From the NCBI RefSeq assembly GCF_900108315.1, contig NZ_FNVB01000002.1, positions 558,001-622,000 on the forward strand: a DNA stretch of 64,000 nucleotides. The letters are read 5' to 3'. Source of the stretch: Saccharopolyspora kobensis. GTDB lineage: Bacteria > Actinomycetota > Actinomycetes > Mycobacteriales > Pseudonocardiaceae. Below are positions 24,495-31,589 of this stretch, in pieces (the stretch's first letter is position 1; every line of letters starts with the position of its first letter). The position numbers were made by a program, and so were the translations under genes. The notes under the pieces were generated by a model. It was not told the origin of the DNA and searched no databases. It saw nothing but the letters and a program-made list of their open reading frames with translations.

Positions 24495-25940
24495 ATGAGC
24501 AGCGCCACGGTCGCATCCCAGCGGCGGTCGAAGGCCGTCATCGGTGTGCTCGCCTCCTGCGGGATCGCGGTCTCGCTGATGCAGACGCTGGTCGTGCCGC
24601 TGCTGCCGGAGTTCCCGCGGTTCCTCAACACCACTCCGGCCAACGCCGCCTGGCTGATCACCGCGACCCTGGTGGCGGGCGCGGTGTGCGCCCCGGTGCT
24701 CGGCCGCCTCGGCGACATGTACGGCAAACGGCGGATGCTGCTGGTCTCGCTGGCCGCCATGGCCATGGGCAGCGCCATCGGCGCGGTCAGCAACGACTTC
24801 GGGGCCGTGCTGGTCGGGCGGGTGCTGCAGGGTGCTGCCATCGGCGTGGTCCCGCTGGGCATCAGCATCATGCGCGACGAGCTGCCGGAGGAGCGGATCA
24901 CCTCCGGGGTGGCGCTGATGAGCGCCACGCTCGGCATCGGCGGTGCCGTCGGGCTGCCGGTGACGGGGCTGGTCGCCGAGCACTTCAACTGGCACTGGCT
25001 GTTCGCCGGCGCGGCCGTCTTCAGCCTGGTCGAGTTCGCGCTGGTGCGGCTGGTGGTCCCGGAGTCCCCGCTGCGCAGCGGCGGTCGGTTCGACCTGGTC
25101 GGCGCGCTGGGGCTCTCGGCGGCGCTGACCTGCCTGCTGCTGGCCATCTCCAAGGGCAACGACTGGGGCTGGACCAGCCCGGCGGTGCTCGGCCTGCTCC
25201 TGGCCGCCGCCGCGCTGTTCGCGGTGTGGGGCGGCTACGAGCTGCGCACCTCCTCCCCGCTGGTGGACCTGCGGGTCTCGGCCCGGCCCGCCGTGCTGCT
25301 GACCAACATCGCGTCGGTGCTGATCGGGCTGGCGATGTTCGCCGGGTTCATGGTCGGGGCGCAGATCCTGCAGGCACCGGTGGGCACCGGCTACGGCTTC
25401 GGGATGTCGCTGGTGGTCACCGGGCTGGTGCTGCTGCCGATCGGCGGCGCCATGGGCGTGTTCTCCCCGCTGTCGGCCCGCATCTCCCGGCGGCACGGAC
25501 CGCGCACCACGCTGATCATCGGCGGATCGGTGCTGACCGCGGGCAACCTCGCCGGCTCCTTCCTGCACGACCCGCTCCCGCTGGTGGTGCTGAACCTGAC
25601 GGTGGTGGCGATCGGCGGTGCACTGGCCTACGGGGCGCTGCCGACGCTGATCATGCGGGCCGTGCCGCCCGCCGAGACCGCCGCCGCGAACAGCCTGAAC
25701 ACGCTGGCCCGCTCGATCGGCACCTCCAGCTGCAGCGCCATCGTGGTGGCGCTGACGACCGGGTCGGTGGTGCAGATCTCCGGCGTCGAGTACCCGTCGG
25801 TGACGGCGTACTCCTGGGTCTTCCTGGTCGCCGGTTCGGCGGCGCTGGTGGCCGCGCTGATCGCCGCCGCCACACCCGCCGCACGTCGGTACGCGCCCGT
25901 TACCGCGCAGGTGGCGACCTCCGGCAGGGGATCGCGCTAG
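24495..25940 (+). CDS. MFS multidrug exporter, DHA2 (14-TM) type
   Basis: A 481-residue drug:proton antiporter. Motif A is LGRLGDMYGKRRML after TM2, and the TM5 antiporter motif is GIGGAVGLPVTGLV. About fourteen hydrophobic segments with the central pair around RFDLVGALGLSAALTCLLLA support the DHA2/EmrB-QacA group. It exports drugs or antibiotics using the proton gradient. The ribosome-binding site is supplied by the interspersed element just upstream. A TetR gene follows 10 bp after the stop codon and may be the cognate regulator; the GTGAAC dyads upstream are a second candidate control. Confidence 0.9.
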   Translation: MSSATVASQRRSKAVIGVLASCGIAVSLMQTLVVPLLPEFPRFLNTTPANAAWLITATLVAGAVCAPVLGRLGDMYGKRRMLLVSLAAMAMGSAIGAVSNDFGAVLVGRVLQGAAIGVVPLGISIMRDELPEERITSGVALMSATLGIGGAVGLPVTGLVAEHFNWHWLFAGAAVFSLVEFALVRLVVPESPLRSGGRFDLVGALGLSAALTCLLLAISKGNDWGWTSPAVLGLLLAAAALFAVWGGYELRTSSPLVDLRVSARPAVLLTNIASVLIGLAMFAGFMVGAQILQAPVGTGYGFGMSLVVTGLVLLPIGGAMGVFSPLSARISRRHGPRTTLIIGGSVLTAGNLAGSFLHDPLPLVVLNLTVVAIGGALAYGALPTLIMRAVPPAETAAANSLNTLARSIGTSSCSAIVVALTTGSVVQISGVEYPSVTAYSWVFLVAGSAALVAALIAAATPAARRYAPVTAQVATSGRGSR

Positions 25941-25950
25941 CCTGAACGGC

Positions 25951-26538
25951 ATGCCCAGCACGGCACCCGCCACGGCGGTCGGCGAAGACCAGCGGCGCGA
26001 CGCGTGCGCGACCCGCGAGGCGATCCTGAAGATGGCCCGGCGCCGCTTCTCCTCCTGCGGTTACGCCGACGTGACGCTGCGCGACATCGCGGCCGACGCC
26101 GAGGTGAGCGCCGCGCTGGTGGTGAAGTACTTCGGCAGCAAGGAGAACCTGTTCGCCGAGGCCTCGGGCTTCGAGCAGGACGCCGAGCGCCTGCTGGACT
26201 GCGAGCTCCCCCGCCTCGGCGAGCACCTCGTCCGCACCCTGCTGGACTACCACGACCGCACCCAGGGCGACCCGCTGGTGCGCGCGGTGTTCACCTCCTC
26301 GCGCCCGGCGGGTGCCCAGTTCCGCGCGAACTTCGAACACCAGCTGGTGACCCGGCTGGCCGAGCGGCTCCCCGGTCCCGACGCCCTCCTCCGCGCGGAG
26401 CTGGTGTGCAGCCACCTGATGGGCCTGGGCGCCTCCCGCCTGGTGCTCCGCACGAAGGCGATCAGCGCGGAACCGAAGGAGAACCTGGTCGCGATCACGG
26501 CCCCGCTCATCCAGCGCTGGCTCGACAGCCCGCTGTGA
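25951..26538 (+). CDS. TetR-family regulator
   Basis: A 195-residue protein with the TetR HTH near the N-terminus (ATREAILKMARRRFSSCGYA, VTLRDIAADAEVSAALVVKY, FGSKENLFAEA) and a divergent helical ligand domain. It lies 10 bp downstream of the MFS exporter on the same strand, the usual place for a local drug-exporter repressor. No ribosome-binding site precedes ATG 25951, but TAGCCT sits about six bases before it, so a separate leaderless transcript is possible. Ligand unknown. Confidence 0.9.
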   Translation: MPSTAPATAVGEDQRRDACATREAILKMARRRFSSCGYADVTLRDIAADAEVSAALVVKYFGSKENLFAEASGFEQDAERLLDCELPRLGEHLVRTLLDYHDRTQGDPLVRAVFTSSRPAGAQFRANFEHQLVTRLAERLPGPDALLRAELVCSHLMGLGASRLVLRTKAISAEPKENLVAITAPLIQRWLDSPL

Positions 26539-26548
26539 GCGCGTCGGC

Positions 26549-26633
26549 TCCGTTTCCGCTCTTCAGGCACCATGAGTACTTTGCGGGGTTATAGCACCCC
26601 AAAACACTCACGGGTCGCCACCGGCGGAAACGG
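26549..26633. repeat. 85-bp nested palindromic repeat, copy A
   Basis: Outer arms TCCGTTTCCGCT and GGCGGAAACGG enclose inner arms TGAGTACTTTG and CAAAACACTCACGG around GGGTTATAGCACCC. It lies between the converging ends of the TetR and HAD genes (10 bp and 29 bp from their stops). The nested dyad could form a long hairpin and work as a bidirectional terminator. A second copy of the same length is at 27326. Confidence 0.8.
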
Positions 26634-26661
26634 GGGCTCGAAAGGGCTGCTTCGCGCGAAA

Positions 26662-27276
26662 TCACCGCCCCTGGGCGAGGACGGCCCGGAGCCCGGCCGG
26701 ATCGCGGTAGTGCACACCGGTCATGCCGAGAACCCGGGCGGCTTCGACGTTGGCCAGCGTGTCGTCGATGAACAGGCAGCGGTCGAGCTCGACTCCGGCT
26801 TGCCGGGCCGCGAAGCGGTAGATACCCGGGTCGGGTTTGGCGACTCCGACGCTGGAGCTGTTCACCACGGCCTCGAACAGGTCCAGCACGCCCAACGCCG
26901 CGAGGTCGGAGCCCAGCCTGCTCGTCGCGTTGGACACCAGGACCACCGGAACGTGCAGATCAGCAAGGATTCCGGCCACCTCGTCGACGACCGCGCCGAC
27001 CGGCTCCGACCAGTGTGCGACGACCTCCCGCGCGGTGGCCGCACCGCAGTGCTCGGCGAGATCCGAGGCAACCGCCGCGCGCCACTGCTCATCGGTCTGC
27101 ACACCGGTGATCGCAGGAACCAGCCGTTCCGGCGCGAAAGCAGCACCGGCCAGCGTTCCCGGCGGCAATGCGCCGATCCCCTCTGCCTCCCGCATGATCG
27201 CCGGATCCCACCACCGCAGCACGCCGTCCAGATCGCACAGAACCGCATCGAACGCTCCCACGCCGACCAGTCTCAC
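26662..27276 (-). CDS. HAD-superfamily hydrolase (subfamily IA phosphatase)
   Basis: A 204-residue phosphatase. Motif I is VLCDLDGVLRW with the nucleophile and acid aspartates, motif II VVLVSNATSRLG, motif III lysine in VGVAKPDPGIYRFAA, and motif IV LFIDDTLANVEAA. It is a cytosolic phosphomonoesterase of the sugar- or nucleotide-phosphate type; substrate undetermined. GTG 27276 gives the longest version; an internal start nearer the DLDG motif is possible because no ribosome-binding site is visible. It is bracketed by two 85-bp palindromic repeats. Confidence 0.87.
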   Translation of the reverse strand: MRLVGVGAFDAVLCDLDGVLRWWDPAIMREAEGIGALPPGTLAGAAFAPERLVPAITGVQTDEQWRAAVASDLAEHCGAATAREVVAHWSEPVGAVVDEVAGILADLHVPVVLVSNATSRLGSDLAALGVLDLFEAVVNSSSVGVAKPDPGIYRFAARQAGVELDRCLFIDDTLANVEAARVLGMTGVHYRDPAGLRAVLAQGR

Positions 27277-27325
27277 ACGAGCGCCGTCCGAAGCTCCGAT
27301 GTCCGCGCGGAATCGTGCCAGGGGT

Positions 27326-27410
27326 TCCGTTTCCGCTGTTCAGCTCCCGTGAGTGTTTGGGGGGGTATAGCACCACAAAGTACTCACGGGCCCTTACCAG
27401 CGGAAACGGA
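27326..27410. repeat. 85-bp nested palindromic repeat, copy B
   Basis: Same outer arms (TCCGTTTCCGCT / AGCGGAAACGGA) and length as the copy at 26549, but the inner part is inverted: GTGAGTGTTTGGGG left and CACAAAGTACTCACGG right. It lies 8 bp downstream of the ABC ATPase stop (minus strand), a terminator-like position, and forms an inverted pair with copy A around the HAD gene. Confidence 0.8.
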
Positions 27411-27417
27411 GCCTCGT

Positions 27418-28170
27418 TCAGTGCGTGCGGTGCAGGAACTCCCTGGTTCGCGGTTCGGCCGGGCGGTCCAGGACCTGGCTCGGCGGACCCGATTCCACCA
27501 CCTCGCCCCGGTCGAGGAACACCACTTCGTCGGCCGCTTCGCGGGCGAAGCCGATCTCGTGCGTCACCACGACCATCGTGTGGCCCGCTTCGGCCAGGTC
27601 CCGCAGCACCGCCAGCACCTCTCCCACCAGCTCCGGGTCCAGCGCGCTGGTCGGTTCGTCGAACAGCAGCAGCTTCGGTTCCATCGCCAGTGCGCGGGCG
27701 ATGGCGATCCGCTGCTGCTGGCCGCCGGAGAGCTGGCGGGGATAGGCGTTCTCGCGGTCGGCCAGGCCCACGCGGCGCAGCTTCTCCCGAGCCCGCGCCA
27801 CCGCGTCCTTCTTGGCCAGGCCGAGCACGCCGACCGGTGCTTCCACCAGGTTCTGCAGCACCGTCAGGTGGCCGAAGAGGTTGAACTGCTGGAAGACCAT
27901 GCCGATCCGGGCGCGCTGCCGGGCGATCGCCCGATCGCCGAGCTCGTGCAGCCTGCCACCGGCCTCCCGGTAGCCGATCAGCTCCCCGTCCACCTCGATC
28001 CGCCCGGCGTCGACCTTCTCCAGGTGGTTGACGCAGCGCAGCAGCGTGCTCTTCCCGGAACCGGACGGCCCGATCACGCAGGTCACCCCGCCCCGGCGCA
28101 CCGAGAGGTCGACCCCGCGCAACACCTGCGCCTGCCCGAAGCTCTTGTGCAGCCCGGTGATCTCCAGCAT
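27418..28170 (-). CDS. Amino-acid ABC transporter ATP-binding protein, probable cystine/organosulfur uptake
   Basis: A 250-residue GlnQ-type ATPase: Walker [18 protein letters not shown]-loop [17 protein letters not shown], signature [16 protein letters not shown], Walker [18 protein letters not shown] and switch [11 protein letters not shown]. It drives uptake of an amino acid through the membrane permease encoded upstream, whose stop overlaps its ATG. The nearby cysteine-type leader peptide and SsuE-like reductase suggest a sulfur compound such as cystine. The gene ends just before an 85-bp palindromic repeat. Confidence 0.92.
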   Translation of the reverse strand: MLEITGLHKSFGQAQVLRGVDLSVRRGGVTCVIGPSGSGKSTLLRCVNHLEKVDAGRIEVDGELIGYREAGGRLHELGDRAIARQRARIGMVFQQFNLFGHLTVLQNLVEAPVGVLGLAKKDAVARAREKLRRVGLADRENAYPRQLSGGQQQRIAIARALAMEPKLLLFDEPTSALDPELVGEVLAVLRDLAEAGHTMVVVTHEIGFAREAADEVVFLDRGEVVESGPPSQVLDRPAEPRTREFLHRTH

Positions 28171-29090
28171 CAGCGGTTCCCCTTCAACGCGGCCCGGAGG
28201 CGTTGCAGCGGTGTCGGCGGCAGCTCGCGCTCGGCGCCCCGCGCGTAGTGGCGTTCGACGTAGTACTGGCCCGCGGTGAGGATCGAGGTCACCACCAGGT
28301 ACCAGACCGTCGCCACCAGCAGCAGCGGGATCACCTCGTAGGTGCGGTTGTAGATCAGCTGCACCGAGTACAGCAGGTCGTGCACCGCGATGACGCTGAC
28401 GATGGAGGTGCCCTTGAGCGTTCCGATGAGCATGTTGCCCGCGGGCGGCACGATCGCCCGCATCGCTTGCGGCAGCACGATCCGCCGCAGCACCCGCAGC
28501 CGGGACATCCCCAGCGACTGCGCGGCTTCGGTCTGCCCGGCGTCGACGGACAGGATCCCGGCGCGCACCACCTCACCGGCGTAGGCGGCCTCGTGCAGCA
28601 CCAGGCCGATGACCGCGGTCGCGGTGCCGCCGATGAGGTCGACGGTGTCCAGCGCGAACCACGGGCCGATGCTCACCGTCGGGTACAGCGCGCCGATGTT
28701 GAACCAGAACAGCAGCTGCACCAGCAGCGGGATGGAGCGGAAGAGCCAGGTGTAGAGCCAGCTCGCGGCGCTGAGCACGGGATTGCCGGACAGCCGCATC
28801 ACGGCCAGCGCGGTGCCCAGCGCGAAGCCGAGCACCATGGTCACCGCGGTCAGCCACAGCGTCAGCCACAGCCCGTTGAGCACCGCGGGCAGCGTGAAGT
28901 AGGCACCGACCACGGACCACTGGAAGTTCGGGTTGGTGGCGATGGACTGGAGCACCGCGCCGAGCGCCGCCAGCACCACGAGCGCGGCGACCCACCGGCC
29001 CGGGTGCCGGGCGGGCACCACCCGCGGTGGTTCGGCGGAATCGGCGGGCCGGACCTCCGGAACCGCCTGGAGATGCGAGGATCTGGTCAT
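28170..29090 (-). CDS. Amino-acid ABC transporter permease (HisM/GlnP type), probable cystine/organosulfur uptake
   Basis: A 306-residue membrane protein. After a cytosolic N-terminus of about 35 residues there is one extra TM ([19 protein letters not shown]), then the HisM-type domain starting [19 protein letters not shown]. The coupling motif is [20 protein letters not shown] followed by [10 protein letters not shown], and [16 protein letters not shown] is also characteristic. ATG 29090 has AGGAAG six bases upstream; longer frames lack a site. It is co-transcribed with the ATPase (ATGA overlap) and divergent from the leader peptide and binding-protein gene. Confidence 0.92.
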   Translation of the reverse strand: MTRSSHLQAVPEVRPADSAEPPRVVPARHPGRWVAALVVLAALGAVLQSIATNPNFQWSVVGAYFTLPAVLNGLWLTLWLTAVTMVLGFALGTALAVMRLSGNPVLSAASWLYTWLFRSIPLLVQLLFWFNIGALYPTVSIGPWFALDTVDLIGGTATAVIGLVLHEAAYAGEVVRAGILSVDAGQTEAAQSLGMSRLRVLRRIVLPQAMRAIVPPAGNMLIGTLKGTSIVSVIAVHDLLYSVQLIYNRTYEVIPLLLVATVWYLVVTSILTAGQYYVERHYARGAERELPPTPLQRLRAALKGNR

Positions 29091-29301
29091 CAGGACTTCC
29101 TGTCGGAGCAGCGATCTCACTCGGGACGTGCAGCGCCGATCCGACACCAGCGGCTCGTGAGCGGAAGCGCCGTTCACGAGCGGGTCGGCCGGAATCGCGC
29201 TGAACGATCGGGAAAAGCGCCGCGGAGGAGCCACTCACCACCGGCCGCCACGCTAGCCGCCGGAACCGGAACGTCAAGGCCGTCCCACAGGATGATCGAC
29301 G

Positions 29302-29330
29302 TTGACACCCCGCGCGCACCGGGCGATTCT
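29302..29330 (+). promoter_or_regulatory. Promoter TTGACA-17-GATTCT for the leader peptide and binding-protein gene
   Basis: TTGACA at 29302-29307 and GATTCT at 29325-29330 are separated by exactly 17 bp, matching the vegetative actinobacterial pattern. The leader-peptide GTG begins six bases after the -10 box, so the transcript is predicted to be leaderless. Confidence 0.75.
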
Positions 29331-29336
29331 CGGCGC

Positions 29337-29414
29337 GTGACCAGGCAACTGCGTTTGGTGAAGCGCAACCACATCGACCTCGCCCTGGTGTGGTCGGCCG
29401 CTTGTCGCGGCTGA
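29337..29414 (+). CDS. Leader peptide of the cysteine-attenuation type
   Basis: A 25-residue open frame, GTG 29337 to TGA 29412-29414, too short for ordinary gene calling. The product contains VKRNHIDLALVWSAACR, close to the KRRHVDL-RV-SA-CR pattern of actinobacterial leader peptides found before sulfur-assimilation genes, where cysteine availability controls expression of the next gene. It sits directly behind a strong promoter and 108 bp before the binding-protein gene. The intervening GCCGGC/GCCGGT-rich segment could form the attenuator structure. The assignment is by pattern from memory; regulation by cysteine here is inferred. Confidence 0.75.
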   Translation: MTRQLRLVKRNHIDLALVWSAACRG

Positions 29415-29522
29415 CGCTGCCCGCTTCGCGCCGCCGGCCGCTCAGCCGGTTCTCTCGCTCCGCACGGGTGCCACCACTCCACCACCACACCCGTTCGCCG
29501 TTCCCGGAAGGGCTCACACCGA

Positions 29523-30428
29523 ATGCTCACGCGCGTGAGAACAGCCGTCACCGCAGTCATCGCCGCCGGCCTGCTCGCCGGTTGCGCTCCCCCTCCCGAC
29601 CAGAACTCCGGCCTGGACGTCGGCGCCGACGTCGTGTCACCCGTCGCGAAGGACGAGGCCGTCGCCGCGCTGCTGCCGCCGGAGGTGCGGGAGGCCGGTG
29701 TGCTGAGGTTCGGCAGCTCCATCGGCAGTCCGCCGTCGCCGTTCCACCTGCCGGACAACCGCACCGCCGTCGGGCTGGACATCGACATCACCGATGCGGT
29801 GGCCCGCGTGCTCGGGGTGCGCGTCGAACGGCAGGAGGCCGCGTTCGAGGCGATCCTGCCCGCGCTGGGCAGCGGCAAGTTCCAGGTCGGCACCGGCAAC
29901 TTCGGCGTCACCGAGGAGCGCCGCAAGACCATCGACTTCGTGACCTACATCGACGACGGCCAGGGCTTCGCGGTCCGCCAGGACAGCGACCTCGCGCCGG
30001 TGACCGACATCGCGCAGCTGTGCGGGCGGATCGTCGGCACCGGCGCGGGCACCACTTTCGAGTCGACCCTCAACGCCCAGGTGCACCGCTGCGCGGAGGC
30101 CGGGCTGCCGCCGTACCAGGTGCAGGTGTTCTCCGAGCAGAGCGCCTCCTACTCGGCGCTGCGGCAGGGCAAGGTCGACGTGCTGATGAGCACCATCAAC
30201 GGCCTGCGCCACGCCACCTCGCAGCAGTCGAACCTCCGCTTCCTCAACGACTTCCGCCGGCTGGACGTCGGCTTCGCGCTGGCGAAGGGCTCGCCGCTGG
30301 CACCGGCCCTGCAGGCGGCGGTGAACAAGCTGATCGCCGACGGCACCTACCAGCGCATCCTGCGCAAGTGGGGCGTCGAGCCCTCGGCGATCGAGACCTC
30401 CCGGATCAGCCCGCCGGAACTTCGCTGA
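29523..30428 (+). CDS. ABC transporter substrate-binding lipoprotein, probable cystine/organosulfur uptake
   Basis: A 301-residue family-3 solute-binding protein. The N-terminus TAVTAVIAAGLLAGCAPPP is a lipoprotein signal with the lipid-modified Cys21. The body starts PEVREAGVLRFGSSIGSPPS and contains VGLDIDITDAVARVLGVRVE, QVGTGNFGVTEERRKTIDF and AVNKLIADGTYQRILRKWGV, typical of polar amino-acid receptors. It is anchored outside the membrane and serves the divergent permease/ATPase pair. GGAAGGG precedes ATG 29523. Expression is probably governed by the leader peptide just upstream. A strong hairpin follows the stop codon. Confidence 0.92.
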   Translation: MLTRVRTAVTAVIAAGLLAGCAPPPDQNSGLDVGADVVSPVAKDEAVAALLPPEVREAGVLRFGSSIGSPPSPFHLPDNRTAVGLDIDITDAVARVLGVRVERQEAAFEAILPALGSGKFQVGTGNFGVTEERRKTIDFVTYIDDGQGFAVRQDSDLAPVTDIAQLCGRIVGTGAGTTFESTLNAQVHRCAEAGLPPYQVQVFSEQSASYSALRQGKVDVLMSTINGLRHATSQQSNLRFLNDFRRLDVGFALAKGSPLAPALQAAVNKLIADGTYQRILRKWGVEPSAIETSRISPPELR

Positions 30429-30432
30429 GCAG

Positions 30433-30474
30433 CGAAGCGGGTGCTGGTCCCGGCCGGGACCAGCACCCGCTTCG
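30433..30474. terminator. Bidirectional terminator hairpin
   Basis: GAAGCGGGTGCTGGTCCCGG and its exact reverse complement form a 40-bp perfect palindrome, effectively an 18-bp stem with a four-base loop. It lies between the converging binding-protein and FMN-reductase genes. There is no long T-run, as is usual in GC-rich actinobacteria. Confidence 0.85.
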
Positions 30475-30519
30475 TCTTGGAACCTCCTGCCGCGCAAGGC
30501 GGAATGCTTCAGGACGGTC

Positions 30520-31080
30520 TCACGCAGAGCGGCCGAGCACGGTGGTGTGCGGGATGCCGTCCAGCGCCTTGTCGAACTGCTCGATGACGTCGGCCAGCGG
30601 GCCGCCGCTGTCCGGGTGCACGCTGATCCCGCCGTCGACCACCGTGACGTGCTTGTCGAGCAGGAAGAAGCTCTGCACCGCGTGCCGGGCGCCGAGCGAG
30701 TGCACCACCGGGCGAAGCGCGTAGTCGATGGCCAGGACGTGGGCGATCGTGCCACCGGTGGCCAGCGGCAGCACCGCCTTGCCCGCGAAGCCGAACTGCG
30801 GCAGCAGGTCCAGGAACGACTTGAGCAGGCCGGAGTAGCTCGCCTTGTAGGTCGGGGTGGCCAGCACGACGCCGTCGGCCGCGGCGACCGCCGCGACGGC
30901 CTCGGCGATGGCCGGGGCGCTGGTGTCGGCACCGAGCAGGGCGTCCGCCGGAAGGGTCCGGACGCGGAGGTGGTCGACGTCGCGGCCGGCCGCCGACAGG
31001 CGCTGGGCGATGTGCTCGCCGATCCGCTCGGTCTTCGAAGTGCGCGACGGACTGCCGGAAATTACCAGAACGCTGGACAC
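30520..31080 (-). CDS. ssuE: NADPH-dependent FMN reductase, SsuE-like
   Basis: A 186-residue flavodoxin-fold reductase that supplies reduced FMN to two-component monooxygenases, as SsuE does for alkanesulfonate desulfonation. Motifs are VLVISGSPSRTSKTERI (FMN phosphate loop), LATPTYKASYSGLLKSFLDL, and GKAVLPLATGGTIAHVLAID with YALRPVVHSLGA. The partner monooxygenase is not in the window. Its neighbours (amino-acid-type ABC uptake genes with a cysteine-type leader) echo the Bacillus tcyJKLMN organosulfur cluster, supporting use of an S-containing compound. The start ATG is 24 bp from a TCCACTGTGGA palindrome. Confidence 0.9.
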   Translation of the reverse strand: MSSVLVISGSPSRTSKTERIGEHIAQRLSAAGRDVDHLRVRTLPADALLGADTSAPAIAEAVAAVAAADGVVLATPTYKASYSGLLKSFLDLLPQFGFAGKAVLPLATGGTIAHVLAIDYALRPVVHSLGARHAVQSFFLLDKHVTVVDGGISVHPDSGGPLADVIEQFDKALDGIPHTTVLGRSA

Positions 31081-31458
31081 ACGTGCTCCCTGGGTTCGAA
31101 GTCATCCACTGTGGACTGATTCGCGTCTTCCGCTCAGCAGCTGCGCGGAACACCGGGTCGACACGCCTGGGCGCAGACCCGCCGGAAGTCGACGTGCCGC
31201 CGCCTCGTGAGCACCGGGAACATCACGGCCCAATCGTCGGCGGCGCGCCGAGGAGTGTCAACGCTTCCCAGCACCCGGGAGCAGCCCGCTGGAAGACCAC
31301 AGTGGACTGAACACGGAGCGTGATCAACCGTGTCGATCTGGCCAATCCGCGACCCGAACTTCGGCGTTTTGGCACTGGCACGGCGACCGAACAGCGGTAA
31401 GAGTAGGAGGGCGACACCGATGGAGGACACGAGCGCCCCGCACCAACTCCAGCCCCAC
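31081..31458. other. Intergenic region upstream of the aminotransferase
   Basis: Divergent promoter region of ssuE (minus) and the aminotransferase (plus). It contains TCCACTGTGGACTGA (31105-31119) and ACCACAGTGGACTGA (31296-31310), a direct repeat about 190 bp apart. Plus-strand frames here have no ribosome-binding site or recognisable product. Confidence 0.5.
31105..31115. repeat. TCCACTGTGGA palindrome (one of four)
   Basis: The only intergenic exact copy, 24 bp upstream of the ssuE start codon. A related ACCACAGTGGA lies at 31296-31306. Confidence 0.6.
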
Positions 31459-31589
31459 CCAACCGCACCCCAGGGGAACGTGACGCAACCCGGCCACAAG
31501 AAACCGCAAGAACGCAAGATCAACGACGCACGCGACCACCACTGCGAATCGCGGAGAGGCGGAGCAGTGAATCGCGGAGAGGCGGAACA
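31459..31589 (+). repeat. Interspersed 5'-end element, copy 4, with duplicated 3' tail
   Basis: Contains CCAACCGCACCCC, GGGAACGTGACGCAACCCGG, CACAAGAAACCGCAAGAACG, CGCGACCACCACTGCGAATC and GCGGAGAGGCGGAGCAGTG. The last 22 bp (GTGAATCGCGGAGAGGCGG plus three) follow as a second tandem copy. The element ends at the GTG start of the aminotransferase and supplies its ribosome-binding site. Confidence 0.87.

Noticed and set aside
26549..27410. The HAD gene with its flanking palindromes as an insertion sequence
   Set aside because: No transposase is encoded between them, no target-site duplication is evident, and each palindrome also fits a terminator position.
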